From Dinoroseobacter shibae DFL 12 = DSM 16493 (lineage in GTDB: Bacteria; Pseudomonadota; Alphaproteobacteria; Rhodobacterales; Rhodobacteraceae): 64,000 nucleotides of DNA. The position numbers and the translations under genes are program-made. Position 1 is the first letter of the stretch, and the number at the start of each line of letters is the position of its first letter. Below the pieces are notes generated by a model, which ran no database searches, was not told the origin of the DNA, and worked only from the letters and a program-made list of their open reading frames with translations. Below, piece by piece: positions 1 to 7,808 of this stretch. Where the stretch lies: the NCBI RefSeq assembly GCF_000018145.1, contig NC_009952.1, forward strand, positions 2,170,001-2,234,000, written 5' to 3'.

Positions 1-309
1 GCGCACGGTCAGGGAGGAAAACAGGGCACCGTCCTGGAACATCACGCCCCAGCGCGCCTCGACCGCGGCCCGCGTCGCCTCGTCGGCGCTCAGCATGTCG
101 GTGCCCAGAACCTCCACCCGCCCCGCCGCAGGCCGCAACAGCCCCGCGATCGTGCGCAGCAGCACCGACTTGCCGGTGCCCGAGCCGCCGACCACGCCCA
201 GGATCTCGCCCCGCCGCACGTCCAGATCCAGGTCTTCATGGACCACATGCGTGCCGAACTGCGTCCGCACCCCGCGCACCCGGATCACGTTCTCCACCGG
301 CTCTGCCAT
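1..309 (-). CDS. mlaF: ABC transporter ATP-binding protein, MlaF-type (partial, 3' end outside window)
   Basis: ATPase of a phospholipid/lipid-asymmetry ABC importer of the Mla/Ttg2/MCE type, acting on the cytoplasmic face of the inner membrane. The first 103 residues are visible. The Walker A loop GGSGTGKS lies near residues 41-48 and the Q-loop segment MFQDGALFSSL near the window edge; the ABC signature and Walker B lie outside. The start codon overlaps the stop codon of the upstream permease by one base (TGATG), so the two are translationally coupled in the order permease then ATPase. Assignment to Mla rather than another ABC family rests mainly on the MlaE-type partner. Confidence 0.85.
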   Translation of the reverse strand, partial: MAEPVENVIRVRGVRTQFGTHVVHEDLDLDVRRGEILGVVGGSGTGKSVLLRTIAGLLRPAAGRVEVLGTDMLSADEATRAAVEARWGVMFQDGALFSSLTVR

Positions 310-1463
310 CAGATCCCCATCTGCGCAAAGAAAATCGAAAACGCCGCATCGGTCACGATCACGGCGAAGATCGCGGTCACCACCGCACCCGAGGTCATCC
401 GGCCAAGGGATTCGGCGTTGCCCTCCACCTGCATCCCCGCATGACAGCCAACCACCCCGATCAGGATGGCGAAGAACGGCGCCTTGACGAGCCCGACCAC
501 CGCATGATTGATATCGGTCCCCTCGATCAGCCGGGTCTGGAACATCGCGGGCGAGATGCCCAGCTCGATCCAGGACATCAGCGCCCCGCCCAGCAACCCC
601 GACAGGTTGGCGATCAGCCCCAGGATCGGCAACATGATCAGCAGCGCCAGTACCCGCGGCAGGAACAGCAGCATCGCGGGGTCGAGGCCCAGCGTCCGCA
701 TCGCATCGATCTCTTCGCGCATCTTCATCGACCCGATGGCCGCGGTAAACGATGAGGCCGTCCGCCCGGCCACGATGATCGCCGTCAGCAGAATGCCAAG
801 CTCTCGCAGAATCGAGATCGAGATCAGGTCGACGACGAAGACCTCGGCCCCGAATTGCCGCAGCTGGCTCGCGCCCTGGAAGGCAAGAACGATACCGATC
901 AGAAAGGCCATCAGCGCCACGATGGGCACGGCCCTGAGCCCCACCTCCTCGCAATGATGCACCAGCGCGGTCATCCGGAACTCCCGCGGATGCCGCAGGG
1001 CCCGACCGAACCGGGCCAGCACGAGGCCCAGCATCCCGGTCAGCCCGCCGAGGAATTTCGTCCCCTCCACCACCTGCCGCCCGAGCCGCTCCAAGCGATC
1101 GGTCAGGGTCGGCGGCGTCTCTGTCCGCTCCGGGTGTTCGGGCTCGGCCTTGGCCACGTTGGCGATCAGCCGCGCCACCTTGTCGGGCGCCCCCACAAGG
1201 CGGACCCCCTCGCCCCGCGCCAGTTCTGCCAGCAGCCAGGCGCCCGCCGTATCGATCCGCCCGATGCCGGACAGATCCAGGGTCAGCGACCCGGCCGGGC
1301 GCGCGGCAAGCTGCCGCTGCAGATCGGCCACCCCGTAGATCGTCAGATCGCCACTCAGCGCGCCTGCGACCCCGGCTTCATCCTGCGACAAGCGCAAGTC
1401 GGGCGCGGGGCGCGCATCGACCCCGCGTCCTTCTGCATATTCTGCGGCATCCGTTGCGGCCAC
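309..1463 (-). CDS. mlaE: MlaE-family ABC transporter permease with N-terminal STAS domain
   Basis: Permease subunit of an Mla-type lipid transporter. The 384-residue protein starts with GTG. Residues about 25-110 form a STAS-like domain (LDLSGIGRIDTAGAWLLAEL), and residues about 150-384 are the MlaE permease, with several membrane helices and the family-typical stretch LRELGILLTAIIVAGRTAS followed by EIDAMRTLGLDP. E. coli MlaE lacks a STAS domain (its STAS protein is the separate MlaB), so this is a natural MlaB-MlaE-like fusion, a form common in Alphaproteobacteria. It is coupled to the ATPase downstream. About 105 bp separate it from the convergently unrelated gene upstream, enough for a promoter. 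Confidence 0.9.
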   Translation of the reverse strand: MAATDAAEYAEGRGVDARPAPDLRLSQDEAGVAGALSGDLTIYGVADLQRQLAARPAGSLTLDLSGIGRIDTAGAWLLAELARGEGVRLVGAPDKVARLIANVAKAEPEHPERTETPPTLTDRLERLGRQVVEGTKFLGGLTGMLGLVLARFGRALRHPREFRMTALVHHCEEVGLRAVPIVALMAFLIGIVLAFQGASQLRQFGAEVFVVDLISISILRELGILLTAIIVAGRTASSFTAAIGSMKMREEIDAMRTLGLDPAMLLFLPRVLALLIMLPILGLIANLSGLLGGALMSWIELGISPAMFQTRLIEGTDINHAVVGLVKAPFFAILIGVVGCHAGMQVEGNAESLGRMTSGAVVTAIFAVIVTDAAFSIFFAQMGI

Positions 1464-1568
1464 GCGTGCTGCCTCATCCCGTTCGCTTCGTTCCGAACAG
1501 CACTAGGGCCTCTCTCGCCCTTTGTCACGGGGCGCGCAGCCCCAAGGACCGCGCGCCCCGCCCCCCGC

Positions 1569-2045
1569 TCAATGAAGTGTGACGGACAACGGCACCCGCC
1601 GCGGCGGATCCTGACTGCGCAGGACCATGCGACGCAGCGCCAGACCGAATTCCTGCGCGAGGCCGACCACCTGGTAGCCCATGTCCGGACGCACCAGGGT
1701 CGTCGCCAGCAACAGCGCATCCTCCGTGCTGCCCTCGCTAGCATAGCCCACGAAATTGGCGAAACAGGCCTCGTCCGCGCCCAGGCACTTGCAGGCCACG
1801 CCATGCCGCGCCATCGGGCGGCGACCGTGACGCAGGCACAGCATGCACAGATTCTCGAGCGCCTTCAGTGCCGGGCGCCCCGCCTCTGGCCCGAGGGAGG
1901 CCGCGAAGGCGGTCCAGACCCGGGCCTGCGCGTCCGGCCCATCGCACCACAGGCGCAGGTAGAGCACCGCGTCCCGTTCCAGCGGCGGCAGGTCCTGCAC
2001 ATAGCCGACGGTGGCCGCCCCGCGATGTGTCGCCTGCACCGTCAT
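1569..2045 (-). CDS. conserved hypothetical protein, cysteine-containing
   Basis: A 158-residue soluble protein that I do not recognise as a named family. It has no signal peptide or membrane helix. The middle carries a Cys cluster (LCMLCLRHGRRPMARHGVAC then KCLG and EACF), which could bind a metal or heme, but this is inference. Its ATG overlaps the hemP stop codon (ATGA), so it is the last gene of a three-gene operon with hemP and a small upstream ORF. The coupling suggests a role in heme or iron handling. Confidence 0.7.
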   Translation of the reverse strand: MTVQATHRGAATVGYVQDLPPLERDAVLYLRLWCDGPDAQARVWTAFAASLGPEAGRPALKALENLCMLCLRHGRRPMARHGVACKCLGADEACFANFVGYASEGSTEDALLLATTLVRPDMGYQVVGLAQEFGLALRRMVLRSQDPPRRVPLSVTLH

Positions 2046-2206
2046 TTCGTCAGGATCAATTTACCGGCGCGCGTGACCCGCAATGTGTAGATTTGCGCAT
2101 CGAGCTTGATCCGGGCCAGATCGCCGCCCTTGGTCAGATCCCGTGCGTCATAAACCGGCAGCGCATCTTGCGGCGGCAGTGTCGTTTCCTTCGCAACGCT
2201 CAGCAT
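2042..2206 (-). CDS. hemP: hemin uptake protein HemP
   Basis: Small protein (54 residues) of the HemP family, associated with heme/iron uptake loci in Proteobacteria; its exact role is not settled (a regulatory role has been reported in some species). The family signature is clear: YDARDLTKGGD, then a short hydrophobic segment and the C-terminal TRAGKLILTK. The start MLSVAKETTL is preferred over an upstream in-frame ATG because that extension is Pro/Arg-rich and overlaps the previous small ORF far more deeply. It overlaps the small ORF before it by 7 bases and the 158-residue gene after it by an ATGA. The organisation resembles an iron-controlled operon. Confidence 0.88.
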   Translation of the reverse strand: MLSVAKETTLPPQDALPVYDARDLTKGGDLARIKLDAQIYTLRVTRAGKLILTK

Positions 2207-2358
2207 GGGGCATCCTCCCGGTCGCGGTGGGCTTCGACATGGTCGAACAGCCATTCGAGCGTGAAAGGCGCCGGGCCTTCGGGGGCCTCGTCGGCAAAAA
2301 CCAGATCCATCAAGCGGGTCCGGCGCGTCTGGCGGAGGTCTTCGAACAATTCGGGCAT
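2200..2358 (-). CDS. small protein (52 aa) leading the hemP operon
   Basis: Short ORF reading MPELFEDLRQTRRTRLMD and ending EAHRDREDAPC. It begins with ATG after an AGGATGAGG ribosome-binding site and ends with a TGA that overlaps the hemP start region (ATGCTGA), a tight arrangement expected of a translated leader gene. It is acidic at the end, with no membrane segment. I do not recognise the family; the inference of a real gene rests on start, RBS and coupling. It may be an iron-locus accessory protein or only a leader that couples translation of hemP. Confidence 0.5.
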   Translation of the reverse strand: MPELFEDLRQTRRTRLMDLVFADEAPEGPAPFTLEWLFDHVEAHRDREDAPC

Positions 2359-2985
2359 GGCCTCATCCTGTCAGAACAAAGTTGTCGGCTGGCCCTGACT
2401 CGGGAGGGTTGGCTGGATGCCTCTATTCCTGACTATTTTAGTAGGTCTTGTCAACCTCTCCATTGTCTGGATCGCAGATCCAAAGCCTCCCGACCTTCGG
2501 CACACAGCGGAAAATCGCCACAAATGCGCCCCGCTAACGCCCCCTCCCCCCCTGCGGCCCCGAAACGCCCGCTCACGAAACATGTGATCCGCGTGTGTCG
2601 CGGGGCGGGTTTGGGCGCGATCGGGCGCGGTGTTGGAAACATCACCCGCGCGTGAGCCTTCGTGTCAGGCCAAGGCGCTGATATCGCTCGGCTTTTCGCA
2701 AAAACCACAAATCCGCGCGCACAAATACCCCTCACCGCCTCGTGATGTGCAATTCCGCACATATACCCCCCGCATCATCGCCGTTTCATTGCACCCCCGG
2801 CAGGTCCAAATCCATCCCATCGGCAGCACGGACACACTCCAACCTGCCAAGCACGATCCTGCAAGACATCCGCACGGGTGTTCAAGCAAACCCCGGCCAA
2901 ACCGGCCATCCAGACCCTACCGGCCCGCACACGGCCGCCACATCAACCGCGACACGCATCGCAACGCACACAAAGGACTACTCAC
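2359..2985. other. intergenic region with divergent promoters
   Basis: A 627-bp gap between the hemP operon (minus) and the repeat protein gene (plus). Reading both strands gives only Arg/Pro-rich open frames with no ribosome-binding site, so no gene is called. An AT-rich element with the inverted repeat ACTA-TTT-TAGT (2432-2442) sits about 75 bp upstream of the hemP-operon start and could be an iron-regulator site. A second inverted repeat, TGTGC-N6-GCACA (2746-2761), lies further along, on the side of the repeat protein gene. Confidence 0.5.
2432..2442. promoter_or_regulatory. candidate operator upstream of the hemP operon
   Basis: ACTATTTTAGT is an 11-bp inverted repeat in an AT-rich island within GC-rich DNA, about 75 bp upstream of the first gene of the hemP operon. 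Such operons are usually iron-controlled (Fur, Irr or RirA/IscR in Rhodobacterales). The element does not match a consensus that I can quote with certainty. Confidence 0.25.
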
Positions 2986-3456
2986 ATGACACGCATCGCA
3001 CTCATCGCCGCCCTGAGCACCGCCATCGCCGCCCCGGCCATCGCCAACACGCAACTCGAGCGCACCCTGGGCGTCGCACCCGGCGTCTACTCCTTCGCCG
3101 AACTGGCCGCCATCAAGGGCTCCTTCGACACCGACACCGGCTACACCATCCCCGCACCGGGCGGCGTCGTCTCCACCCAGTCGGTCGGCATCTCCCCCGC
3201 CCACGCACAGCTGGCCGCGACCCTGGGCCTCGACGCAGGCGACTATTCCTTCGCCGAACTGGCCGCCATCAAGGGCTCCTTCGACAGCGACACCGGCTAC
3301 AACGCGTCCGCACCGGGCGGCGTCGTCTCCACCCAGTCGGTCGGCACCTCCCCCGCCCAGGCACAGCTGGCCGCCCAACTGGGCCTCGACGCAGCCGACT
3401 ACTCCTTCGCAGACCTCGCCGCAATCAAGGGCGCAAAAGGCTCAAGCAACGAGTAA
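2986..3456 (+). CDS. exported protein made of 52-residue tandem repeats
   Basis: A 156-residue protein. Residues 1-20 are a Sec signal peptide ending AIA. Residues 24-75 and 76-127 are two full copies of a 52-residue repeat, and residues 128-156 a truncated third copy. Each repeat starts L-(x)4-LG and contains YSFAELAAIKG, SFDxDTGY and APGGVVSTQSVG. The start is fixed by the signal peptide and an AAAGGA ribosome-binding site; the open frame upstream of it is not used. Predicted to be periplasmic or secreted; function unknown. A strong terminator follows at 3571, and it stands alone, so it is probably monocistronic. Confidence 0.85.
   Translation: MTRIALIAALSTAIAAPAIANTQLERTLGVAPGVYSFAELAAIKGSFDTDTGYTIPAPGGVVSTQSVGISPAHAQLAATLGLDAGDYSFAELAAIKGSFDSDTGYNASAPGGVVSTQSVGTSPAQAQLAAQLGLDAADYSFADLAAIKGAKGSSNE
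3055..3453 (+). repeat. tandem coding repeat, 156-bp period, 2.5 copies
   Basis: Copies at 3055-3210, 3211-3366 and 3367-3453 (partial). Copies 1 and 2 are nearly identical over long blocks, for example the segments encoding YSFAELAAIKGSFD and GGVVSTQSVG, so nucleotide-level duplication, not only protein constraint, is visible. Confidence 0.9.
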
Positions 3457-3570
3457 ACCAAAGCCCTTAACAAACCCCCAAGGCGCGGCGGGGCCCCTCC
3501 CTCCCCGCCCGCCAAACCGACGCCCCAAAGCCCAATACGCTCGACAGAGCAAAAAAGGTGCGTCGCGAAC

Positions 3571-3607
3571 GGCCGGCCCCAAGGAAACAAGGGGCCGGCC
3601 AACTTTT
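3571..3607 (+). terminator. rho-independent terminator of the repeat protein gene
   Basis: Perfect 10-bp stem GGCCGGCCCC / GGGGCCGGCC around a 10-base loop, followed by AACTTTTT on the plus strand. It lies between the repeat protein gene and the convergent deacetylase gene. Confidence 0.9.
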
Positions 3608-3617
3608 TAGGGACCAT

Positions 3618-4742
3618 CTAGCCGACCAAAACCGCGGACCGTGCCTGCAACACCGCCACACGCGCGCGCAGCATGTCGCGCACGGGTCCCGGACGCGGCG
3701 CATCGCGCAAAGTGGTGAACAGGGCCGGTTCCGGCATCCGGGTCATCTTCGCTCCGGCCCAGGACAGGCCCCGCTGCACCGCCTCGGCCTCGGGCGGCAA
3801 ACGCTCCGGGATCTCCAGCGCGTTCAGGGTCGCCCATACCCCGGCCCACAGGCGCCCGACCGTCCAGGGGTTGTAGCCCCCGCCCCCCAGCACCAGGTAC
3901 CGGTCGGTCAGCGCCCCCAAGGCGGACACCACTGCCCAATGGGCGTTGTTGGACAAGGCAAGACGCGACAGGGGGTCTTCCTCCACCGCGTCCGCGCCGC
4001 ATTGCAACACGATGGCTTCGGGCGCGAAGGCTGCCACCGCAGGCACGATCAGTGCGTCGCGGATGAAGGCCATCTCCGCATCGTTCAGCCCCCGCGGCAC
4101 CGGCAGGTTGAGGGCTGAGCCGCCTTCAGTCTCCTCCAGCCCGCCGGTGAAGGGCCAGCGTTTTTCCTCGTGCACCGAGATCATCAACACATCCGGATCG
4201 CCCCGGAAGGCCACCGCCACCCCGTCGCAATGATGCGCGTCGATATCCACGTACGCAATGCGGCGCAGCCCGGCCTGCCGCAGCGACAACATCGCCAGCA
4301 CCGGATCGTTGAGATAGCAGAACCCGTTGGCCCGGTCCGGCAGCCCGTGATGGGTGCCGCCCGCCGGGTGATAGACCACGCCGGGCCCGGCCCCGAGGAT
4401 CGCCCCCGCCAGCATGGAGCCGCCCGCCGCCGTGGCCGGACGCCGGAACACTTCGCCGAAGACGGGGTTGGAGGGCGTGCCCAGGTTGTGCCGAGCGCGC
4501 ACGGCATCGCTGACCGTACCATCGGCCTCGGCCTGCACCAGCGCGGCCACATAGGCCGGGTCGTGCCAGATATGCAGGGCCGCGGGCTTGGCGCGCGGGC
4601 TGACGCGGTACTGTCCGCGCGGCAACCAGCCCAGCGCACGGGACAGGTCCATGGCCGTCGACACCCGCGGGATGCGCAACGGATGCCAGCCGCCATAGGT
4701 CGAGTTGCGATAGATCTCGGCCCCGATGAAAAGCGGCGTCAC
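3618..4742 (-). CDS. histone deacetylase family protein (AcuC/HDAC-like)
   Basis: Zinc-dependent deacetylase of the arginase/HDAC fold; substrates in bacteria include acetyl-lysine proteins, acetylpolyamines and other acetamides. The chosen GTG start gives 374 residues, the usual length, and overlaps the glutathione peroxidase stop (GTGA); a longer frame runs antisense-like into that gene and is rejected. Visible motifs: His pair GGTHHGLPDRANGF (H131, H132), metal ligands in YVDIDAHHCDG (D168, H170) and QCGADAVEEDPLSRL (D251), and LGGGGYNPW near the active-site rim. All catalytic positions are present. It forms an operon with the upstream periplasmic peroxidase. Confidence 0.92.
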   Translation of the reverse strand: MTPLFIGAEIYRNSTYGGWHPLRIPRVSTAMDLSRALGWLPRGQYRVSPRAKPAALHIWHDPAYVAALVQAEADGTVSDAVRARHNLGTPSNPVFGEVFRRPATAAGGSMLAGAILGAGPGVVYHPAGGTHHGLPDRANGFCYLNDPVLAMLSLRQAGLRRIAYVDIDAHHCDGVAVAFRGDPDVLMISVHEEKRWPFTGGLEETEGGSALNLPVPRGLNDAEMAFIRDALIVPAVAAFAPEAIVLQCGADAVEEDPLSRLALSNNAHWAVVSALGALTDRYLVLGGGGYNPWTVGRLWAGVWATLNALEIPERLPPEAEAVQRGLSWAGAKMTRMPEPALFTTLRDAPRPGPVRDMLRARVAVLQARSAVLVG

Positions 4743-5314
4743 CGGGTAATCAAGGCGTCGATTTCCCGCGTGATCCGGGGCGAGAGGGGCCGCGTTGCGG
4801 TGTCGAAATGGGCCACGAACCGCCCTTCGCCATCGAGCAGGATCTTCGTGAAATTCCACCGGGGCACGACGTTCTGTGTCTCGGCCAGCCAATCATAGAA
4901 AGGATGCGCCCCGGTGCCGCGCACCGGGGTGATGTCGGTCATCGGCAGCGTCAGATCATAGTTCAGCGCACAGAACTCCGCGACCTCTTCGGCCGTGGCA
5001 AATTCCTGGTTGAAGCTGTCCGAGGGCACCGCCAGAACGGTCAGCCTGTCGGTGCCGTAACGGTCCTGGAGCGCCTGCAGACCCGCGTACTGATCGGTGA
5101 AACCGCAACGCGATGCGGTATTGACCACCAGAACCGGCTGCCCGGCCCAGTCGGACAGGTTCAAGGGCACGCCCTCAATCGCCATGAAGGCCCCGGCCCC
5201 GTCCGGCAAAGGGTCGGAGGTCGCCGGCCGGGCGGCCACGCTGCTGGCCGCGACAAGCCCGACCACCGCCACAAGAGGGACGCTCGCAAAGATCAGGCCT
5301 CTGAGAAATCGCAT
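4739..5314 (-). CDS. glutathione peroxidase, exported Cys type
   Basis: Thiol peroxidase reducing hydroperoxides (most bacterial Cys-GPx use thioredoxin rather than glutathione). It has 191 residues. Residues 1-28 form a signal peptide or membrane anchor, so it should act in the periplasm. The catalytic tetrad is visible: C70 in NTASRCGFT, Q103, W153 and N154 in PRWNFTK. Cys replaces the selenocysteine of animal enzymes. The start is fixed by a GGAGAGAG ribosome-binding site 5 bases upstream and by the signal peptide. It is the first gene of the operon with the deacetylase; the divergent NUDIX gene shares its promoter region (5315-5437). Confidence 0.92.
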   Translation of the reverse strand: MRFLRGLIFASVPLVAVVGLVAASSVAARPATSDPLPDGAGAFMAIEGVPLNLSDWAGQPVLVVNTASRCGFTDQYAGLQALQDRYGTDRLTVLAVPSDSFNQEFATAEEVAEFCALNYDLTLPMTDITPVRGTGAHPFYDWLAETQNVVPRWNFTKILLDGEGRFVAHFDTATRPLSPRITREIDALITR

Positions 5315-5437
5315 GTCACTCTCTCCAGAACGCTCGCATATCCCGTGACATAGAGAGATGAAGCCGGGTTTCAAATGGCACGGGGTCGGCAAATCACGGC
5401 TGGCATCCCCTAGCCGCAACTTGTAGCTTCCCCCACA

Positions 5438-5962
5438 ATGAAGCGGCAGGGGTCGCCGCCGCAGCGCCGGGTGACATGGATCATGGTCGTAGCCGCCAGA
5501 AACAAGCAGCATCCCCTGCAACTGGGCAAATCCGGCAAGCGCGATCTACGCACCCAGTTCGGCGTGCTGCCCTACCGGGTGGTGAACGGCAAGGTGCAGA
5601 TCCTCTTGATTACCAGCCGCGAGACCGGGCGCTGGATCATCCCCAAGGGCTGGCCCGAAGCGGGCCTTTCTGCCACCGCGAGCGCGGCCCGCGAAGCTTG
5701 GGAAGAAGCCGGGATCGAGGGCCGGATCTCCGAGACCTGCCTCGGGCTCTATTCGTATCTCAAGGCGCTTGAAGACCGGGACCGGCTGCCGGTCGTCGTC
5801 GCGGTGTTCCCCGTGAAGGTCAGCCGCCTGGCGGAAAAATTCCCCGAGCAGAAGGCCCGCAAGCGCAAGTGGTTCTCGCGCAAGAAGGCCGCCGCCCGGG
5901 TCACGGAGCCGGAGTTGCGCCGGATCCTGCGCGATTTCGACCCCAGTCTCGTGCATCTGTGA
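5438..5962 (+). CDS. NUDIX hydrolase
   Basis: Hydrolase of nucleoside diphosphate-X compounds. It has 174 residues, or 159 if the second ATG (5483) is used; neither start has a strong ribosome-binding site. The NUDIX box spans about residues 71-93 with REAWEEAGI at its end. The first Glu of the canonical GX5EX7REUXEEXGU pattern is Leu here, as in several diphosphoinositol-polyphosphate-phosphohydrolase-like members. The region before the box, RWIIPKGWPEAG, also fits that subgroup. The substrate cannot be deduced. Confidence 0.9.
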   Translation: MKRQGSPPQRRVTWIMVVAARNKQHPLQLGKSGKRDLRTQFGVLPYRVVNGKVQILLITSRETGRWIIPKGWPEAGLSATASAAREAWEEAGIEGRISETCLGLYSYLKALEDRDRLPVVVAVFPVKVSRLAEKFPEQKARKRKWFSRKKAAARVTEPELRRILRDFDPSLVHL

Positions 5963-6087
5963 CCCGAGGCGCGTGAGCAGCCGCGACATACCGGCAAACC
6001 CTTGCGCAGTTCTTTGCTTTTTAGGACGTTCGGCATACTGTAGGTTCGTTGGTCCGGTTCCCAGTCTCATTGCAAGGCCGTTTTTAC

Positions 6088-6564
6088 ATGATCCGTTACA
6101 CTCTGAAATGTGACCGTGACCATGTTTTCGACGCATGGTTTCATTCCGCCGATGCCTTTGAAAAACTTCGCAAATCGCGGATGACGAGCTGTGCCGTCTG
6201 CGGCTCGCCAGAGGTTGACAAGACCCTCATGGCGCCCCGCGTTCAGGCCTCTCGCAGCCGCGAAATCGCCCCCCTCCCACCCGAAGCTGCCGCGACCGCG
6301 CCGGGCGCCGATGGCAAGAGTTTTTCTCTTTCCGAGCCCGACAGCCCCCTGGCGCAGGCCATTGCCCGCCTGCGGGCCGAGGTCGAGGCCTCGTCGGACT
6401 ATGTCGGCACGGATTTCGCGACCGAGGCCCGGGCGATGCATCTCGGCGACGCGCCAACGCGCGCAATCCATGGCGAGGCGCGGCTCGACGAGGCCCGGGC
6501 GCTCGCAGAGGAGGGTGTGCCCATCCTGCCCCTGCCCTTCTCGAACCGCACGAAATCGAACTGA
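6088..6564 (+). CDS. DUF1178 family protein
   Basis: A 158-residue cytoplasmic protein of unknown function found across Alpha- and Betaproteobacteria. The start MIRYTLKCDRDHVFDAWF is the family N-terminus, followed by SCAVCGSPEVDKTLMAPRV. The Cys pattern (C8, then CxxC near residue 36) suggests a small zinc-binding N-terminal module. The C-terminal half, with ARAMHLGDAPTRAIHGEA, is also family-typical. It runs 4 bases ahead of the SDR gene, so the two are cotranscribed. Confidence 0.9.
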   Translation: MIRYTLKCDRDHVFDAWFHSADAFEKLRKSRMTSCAVCGSPEVDKTLMAPRVQASRSREIAPLPPEAAATAPGADGKSFSLSEPDSPLAQAIARLRAEVEASSDYVGTDFATEARAMHLGDAPTRAIHGEARLDEARALAEEGVPILPLPFSNRTKSN

Positions 6565-6568
6565 CCGC

Positions 6569-7234
6569 ATGCAGAGCGTGGTGACAGGCGCCTCTCGAGG
6601 CATCGGACTGGAATTGACCCGCGTGCTTGCGGCGCGTGGACATTCCGTTCTGGGCACCTATCGCACGGCCCCGCCGGAGACGATCGACGGCGTGTCATGG
6701 CACCCGCTCAATGTCACGGACCCAGACAGCCATGCGGCGCTGAGCGCGCATCTGGACGGACGCCCGATCGATCTGCTGGTCTGCAATGCCGGGATCTATC
6801 TCGATCGGGAAGAAAACCTGGCCGATGGCTACCCGCCGCAGATGTGGGCGCGGATGTTCGAGACCAACGTGATGGGGGTGTTCCTGTCGGTCCAGTCGCT
6901 CCTGCCACAGCTGCAGCAGGCCCGGCAGGCCAAGATCGCGATCATTTCCTCGCAAATGGCGTCGCACACGCACGCGCCGGGGCGCTCCTATATCTACCGG
7001 GCGTCCAAGGCGGCGGCGCTGAACCTCGGGCGCAACCTGGCCACGGACCTCGCGGGCCTGGGAATTTCGGTCGGCATCTATCACCCGGGCTGGGTGCAGA
7101 CGGACATGGGCGGTCCCACCGCGCATCTCACTCCGGCCCAGTCAGCACAAGGCCTCGCCGACCGGTTCGAGGCCCTGACCCTGGACACCTCCGGCTGCTT
7201 CGAGATGTGGAATGGACAAGCGCACCCTTATTGA
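6569..7234 (+). CDS. short-chain dehydrogenase/reductase (SDR)
   Basis: NAD(P)-dependent oxidoreductase, 221 residues, Rossmann fold. Motifs: nucleotide-binding TGASRGIG at residues 6-13, NAG near residue 74, catalytic Ser in IISSQMAS and YxxxK in YIYRASKAA. The frame stays open far upstream, but ATG at 6569 places the glycine motif at the normal N-terminal distance. It lies 4 bases after the DUF1178 gene, and its last 23 bases overlap the following kinase gene. Substrate unknown. Confidence 0.92.
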   Translation: MQSVVTGASRGIGLELTRVLAARGHSVLGTYRTAPPETIDGVSWHPLNVTDPDSHAALSAHLDGRPIDLLVCNAGIYLDREENLADGYPPQMWARMFETNVMGVFLSVQSLLPQLQQARQAKIAIISSQMASHTHAPGRSYIYRASKAAALNLGRNLATDLAGLGISVGIYHPGWVQTDMGGPTAHLTPAQSAQGLADRFEALTLDTSGCFEMWNGQAHPY

Positions 7235-7808
7235 TGATGCCCTGTCGGACCCTGGGGTTCTGATTGTTTTCGGCGGCTTGCCGGGAGCGGGCAAATCGAC
7301 CATTGCCGAGGCCCTGGCGGCGCAGATCGGCGCGGTGCACCTGGTCATCGACCGGATCGAGGCCCCGCTGAAAGCACGGCTCGGGGCCGATATCGGGCCA
7401 CTGGGCTACAACGTGGCCTACCAGGTGGCGACCTCCAACCTCGATCTCGGCCATGTGGTGATCGCCGATTGCGTCAACCCGATCGCCATGACACGCAACG
7501 CCTGGATGAGCGTTGCGATGGGCTGTCAGGCCAAGATGGTGCAGGTCAATATCCAGTGCTCCGATCTTCAGGAGCATCGCCGCCGGGTGGAGAAACGCCT
7601 GACCGAACGTCCACGGCAAGGCCTGCCCGACTGGCAGAGCGTACAGGCGCGGCAGATCGACGAGTGGCCCGAGGCCGACCTGACCATCGATACATACATG
7701 CGCACGCCCGACGAGTCAGTTTCCGCCATCGTGAGCGCCCTGCGCCGCCTGGCGCCCAGCCGCTTCGGCGCCGACCCGTTCGCTCGGGGGGTCATGGGGT
7801 CTGGCTGA
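7212..7808 (+). CDS. P-loop ATPase/kinase (AAA_33, zeta-toxin-like fold)
   Basis: A 198-residue nucleotide-binding protein with Walker A GGLPGAGKST at residues 21-30 and the layout of small kinases of the AAA_33/zeta-like superfamily (DRIE after strand 2, then VVIADCVNP, then an Arg-rich lid HRRRVEKRLTER). Substrate unknown; homologues phosphorylate small molecules, and no antitoxin-like partner is present, so a toxin role is not supported. It overlaps the SDR gene, so it is the last gene of the DUF1178-SDR-kinase operon. Confidence 0.82.
   Translation: MDKRTLIDDALSDPGVLIVFGGLPGAGKSTIAEALAAQIGAVHLVIDRIEAPLKARLGADIGPLGYNVAYQVATSNLDLGHVVIADCVNPIAMTRNAWMSVAMGCQAKMVQVNIQCSDLQEHRRRVEKRLTERPRQGLPDWQSVQARQIDEWPEADLTIDTYMRTPDESVSAIVSALRRLAPSRFGADPFARGVMGSG

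Noticed and set aside
2451-2762. 103-codon minus-strand ORF between hemP and the repeat gene
   Set aside because: No RBS, Arg/Pro/Cys composition without family resemblance, and it crosses AT-rich promoter-like DNA.
7212-7808. Zeta-type toxin call for the P-loop kinase
   Set aside because: No antitoxin gene is adjacent and the gene is embedded in a housekeeping-looking operon; only the general kinase fold is supported.
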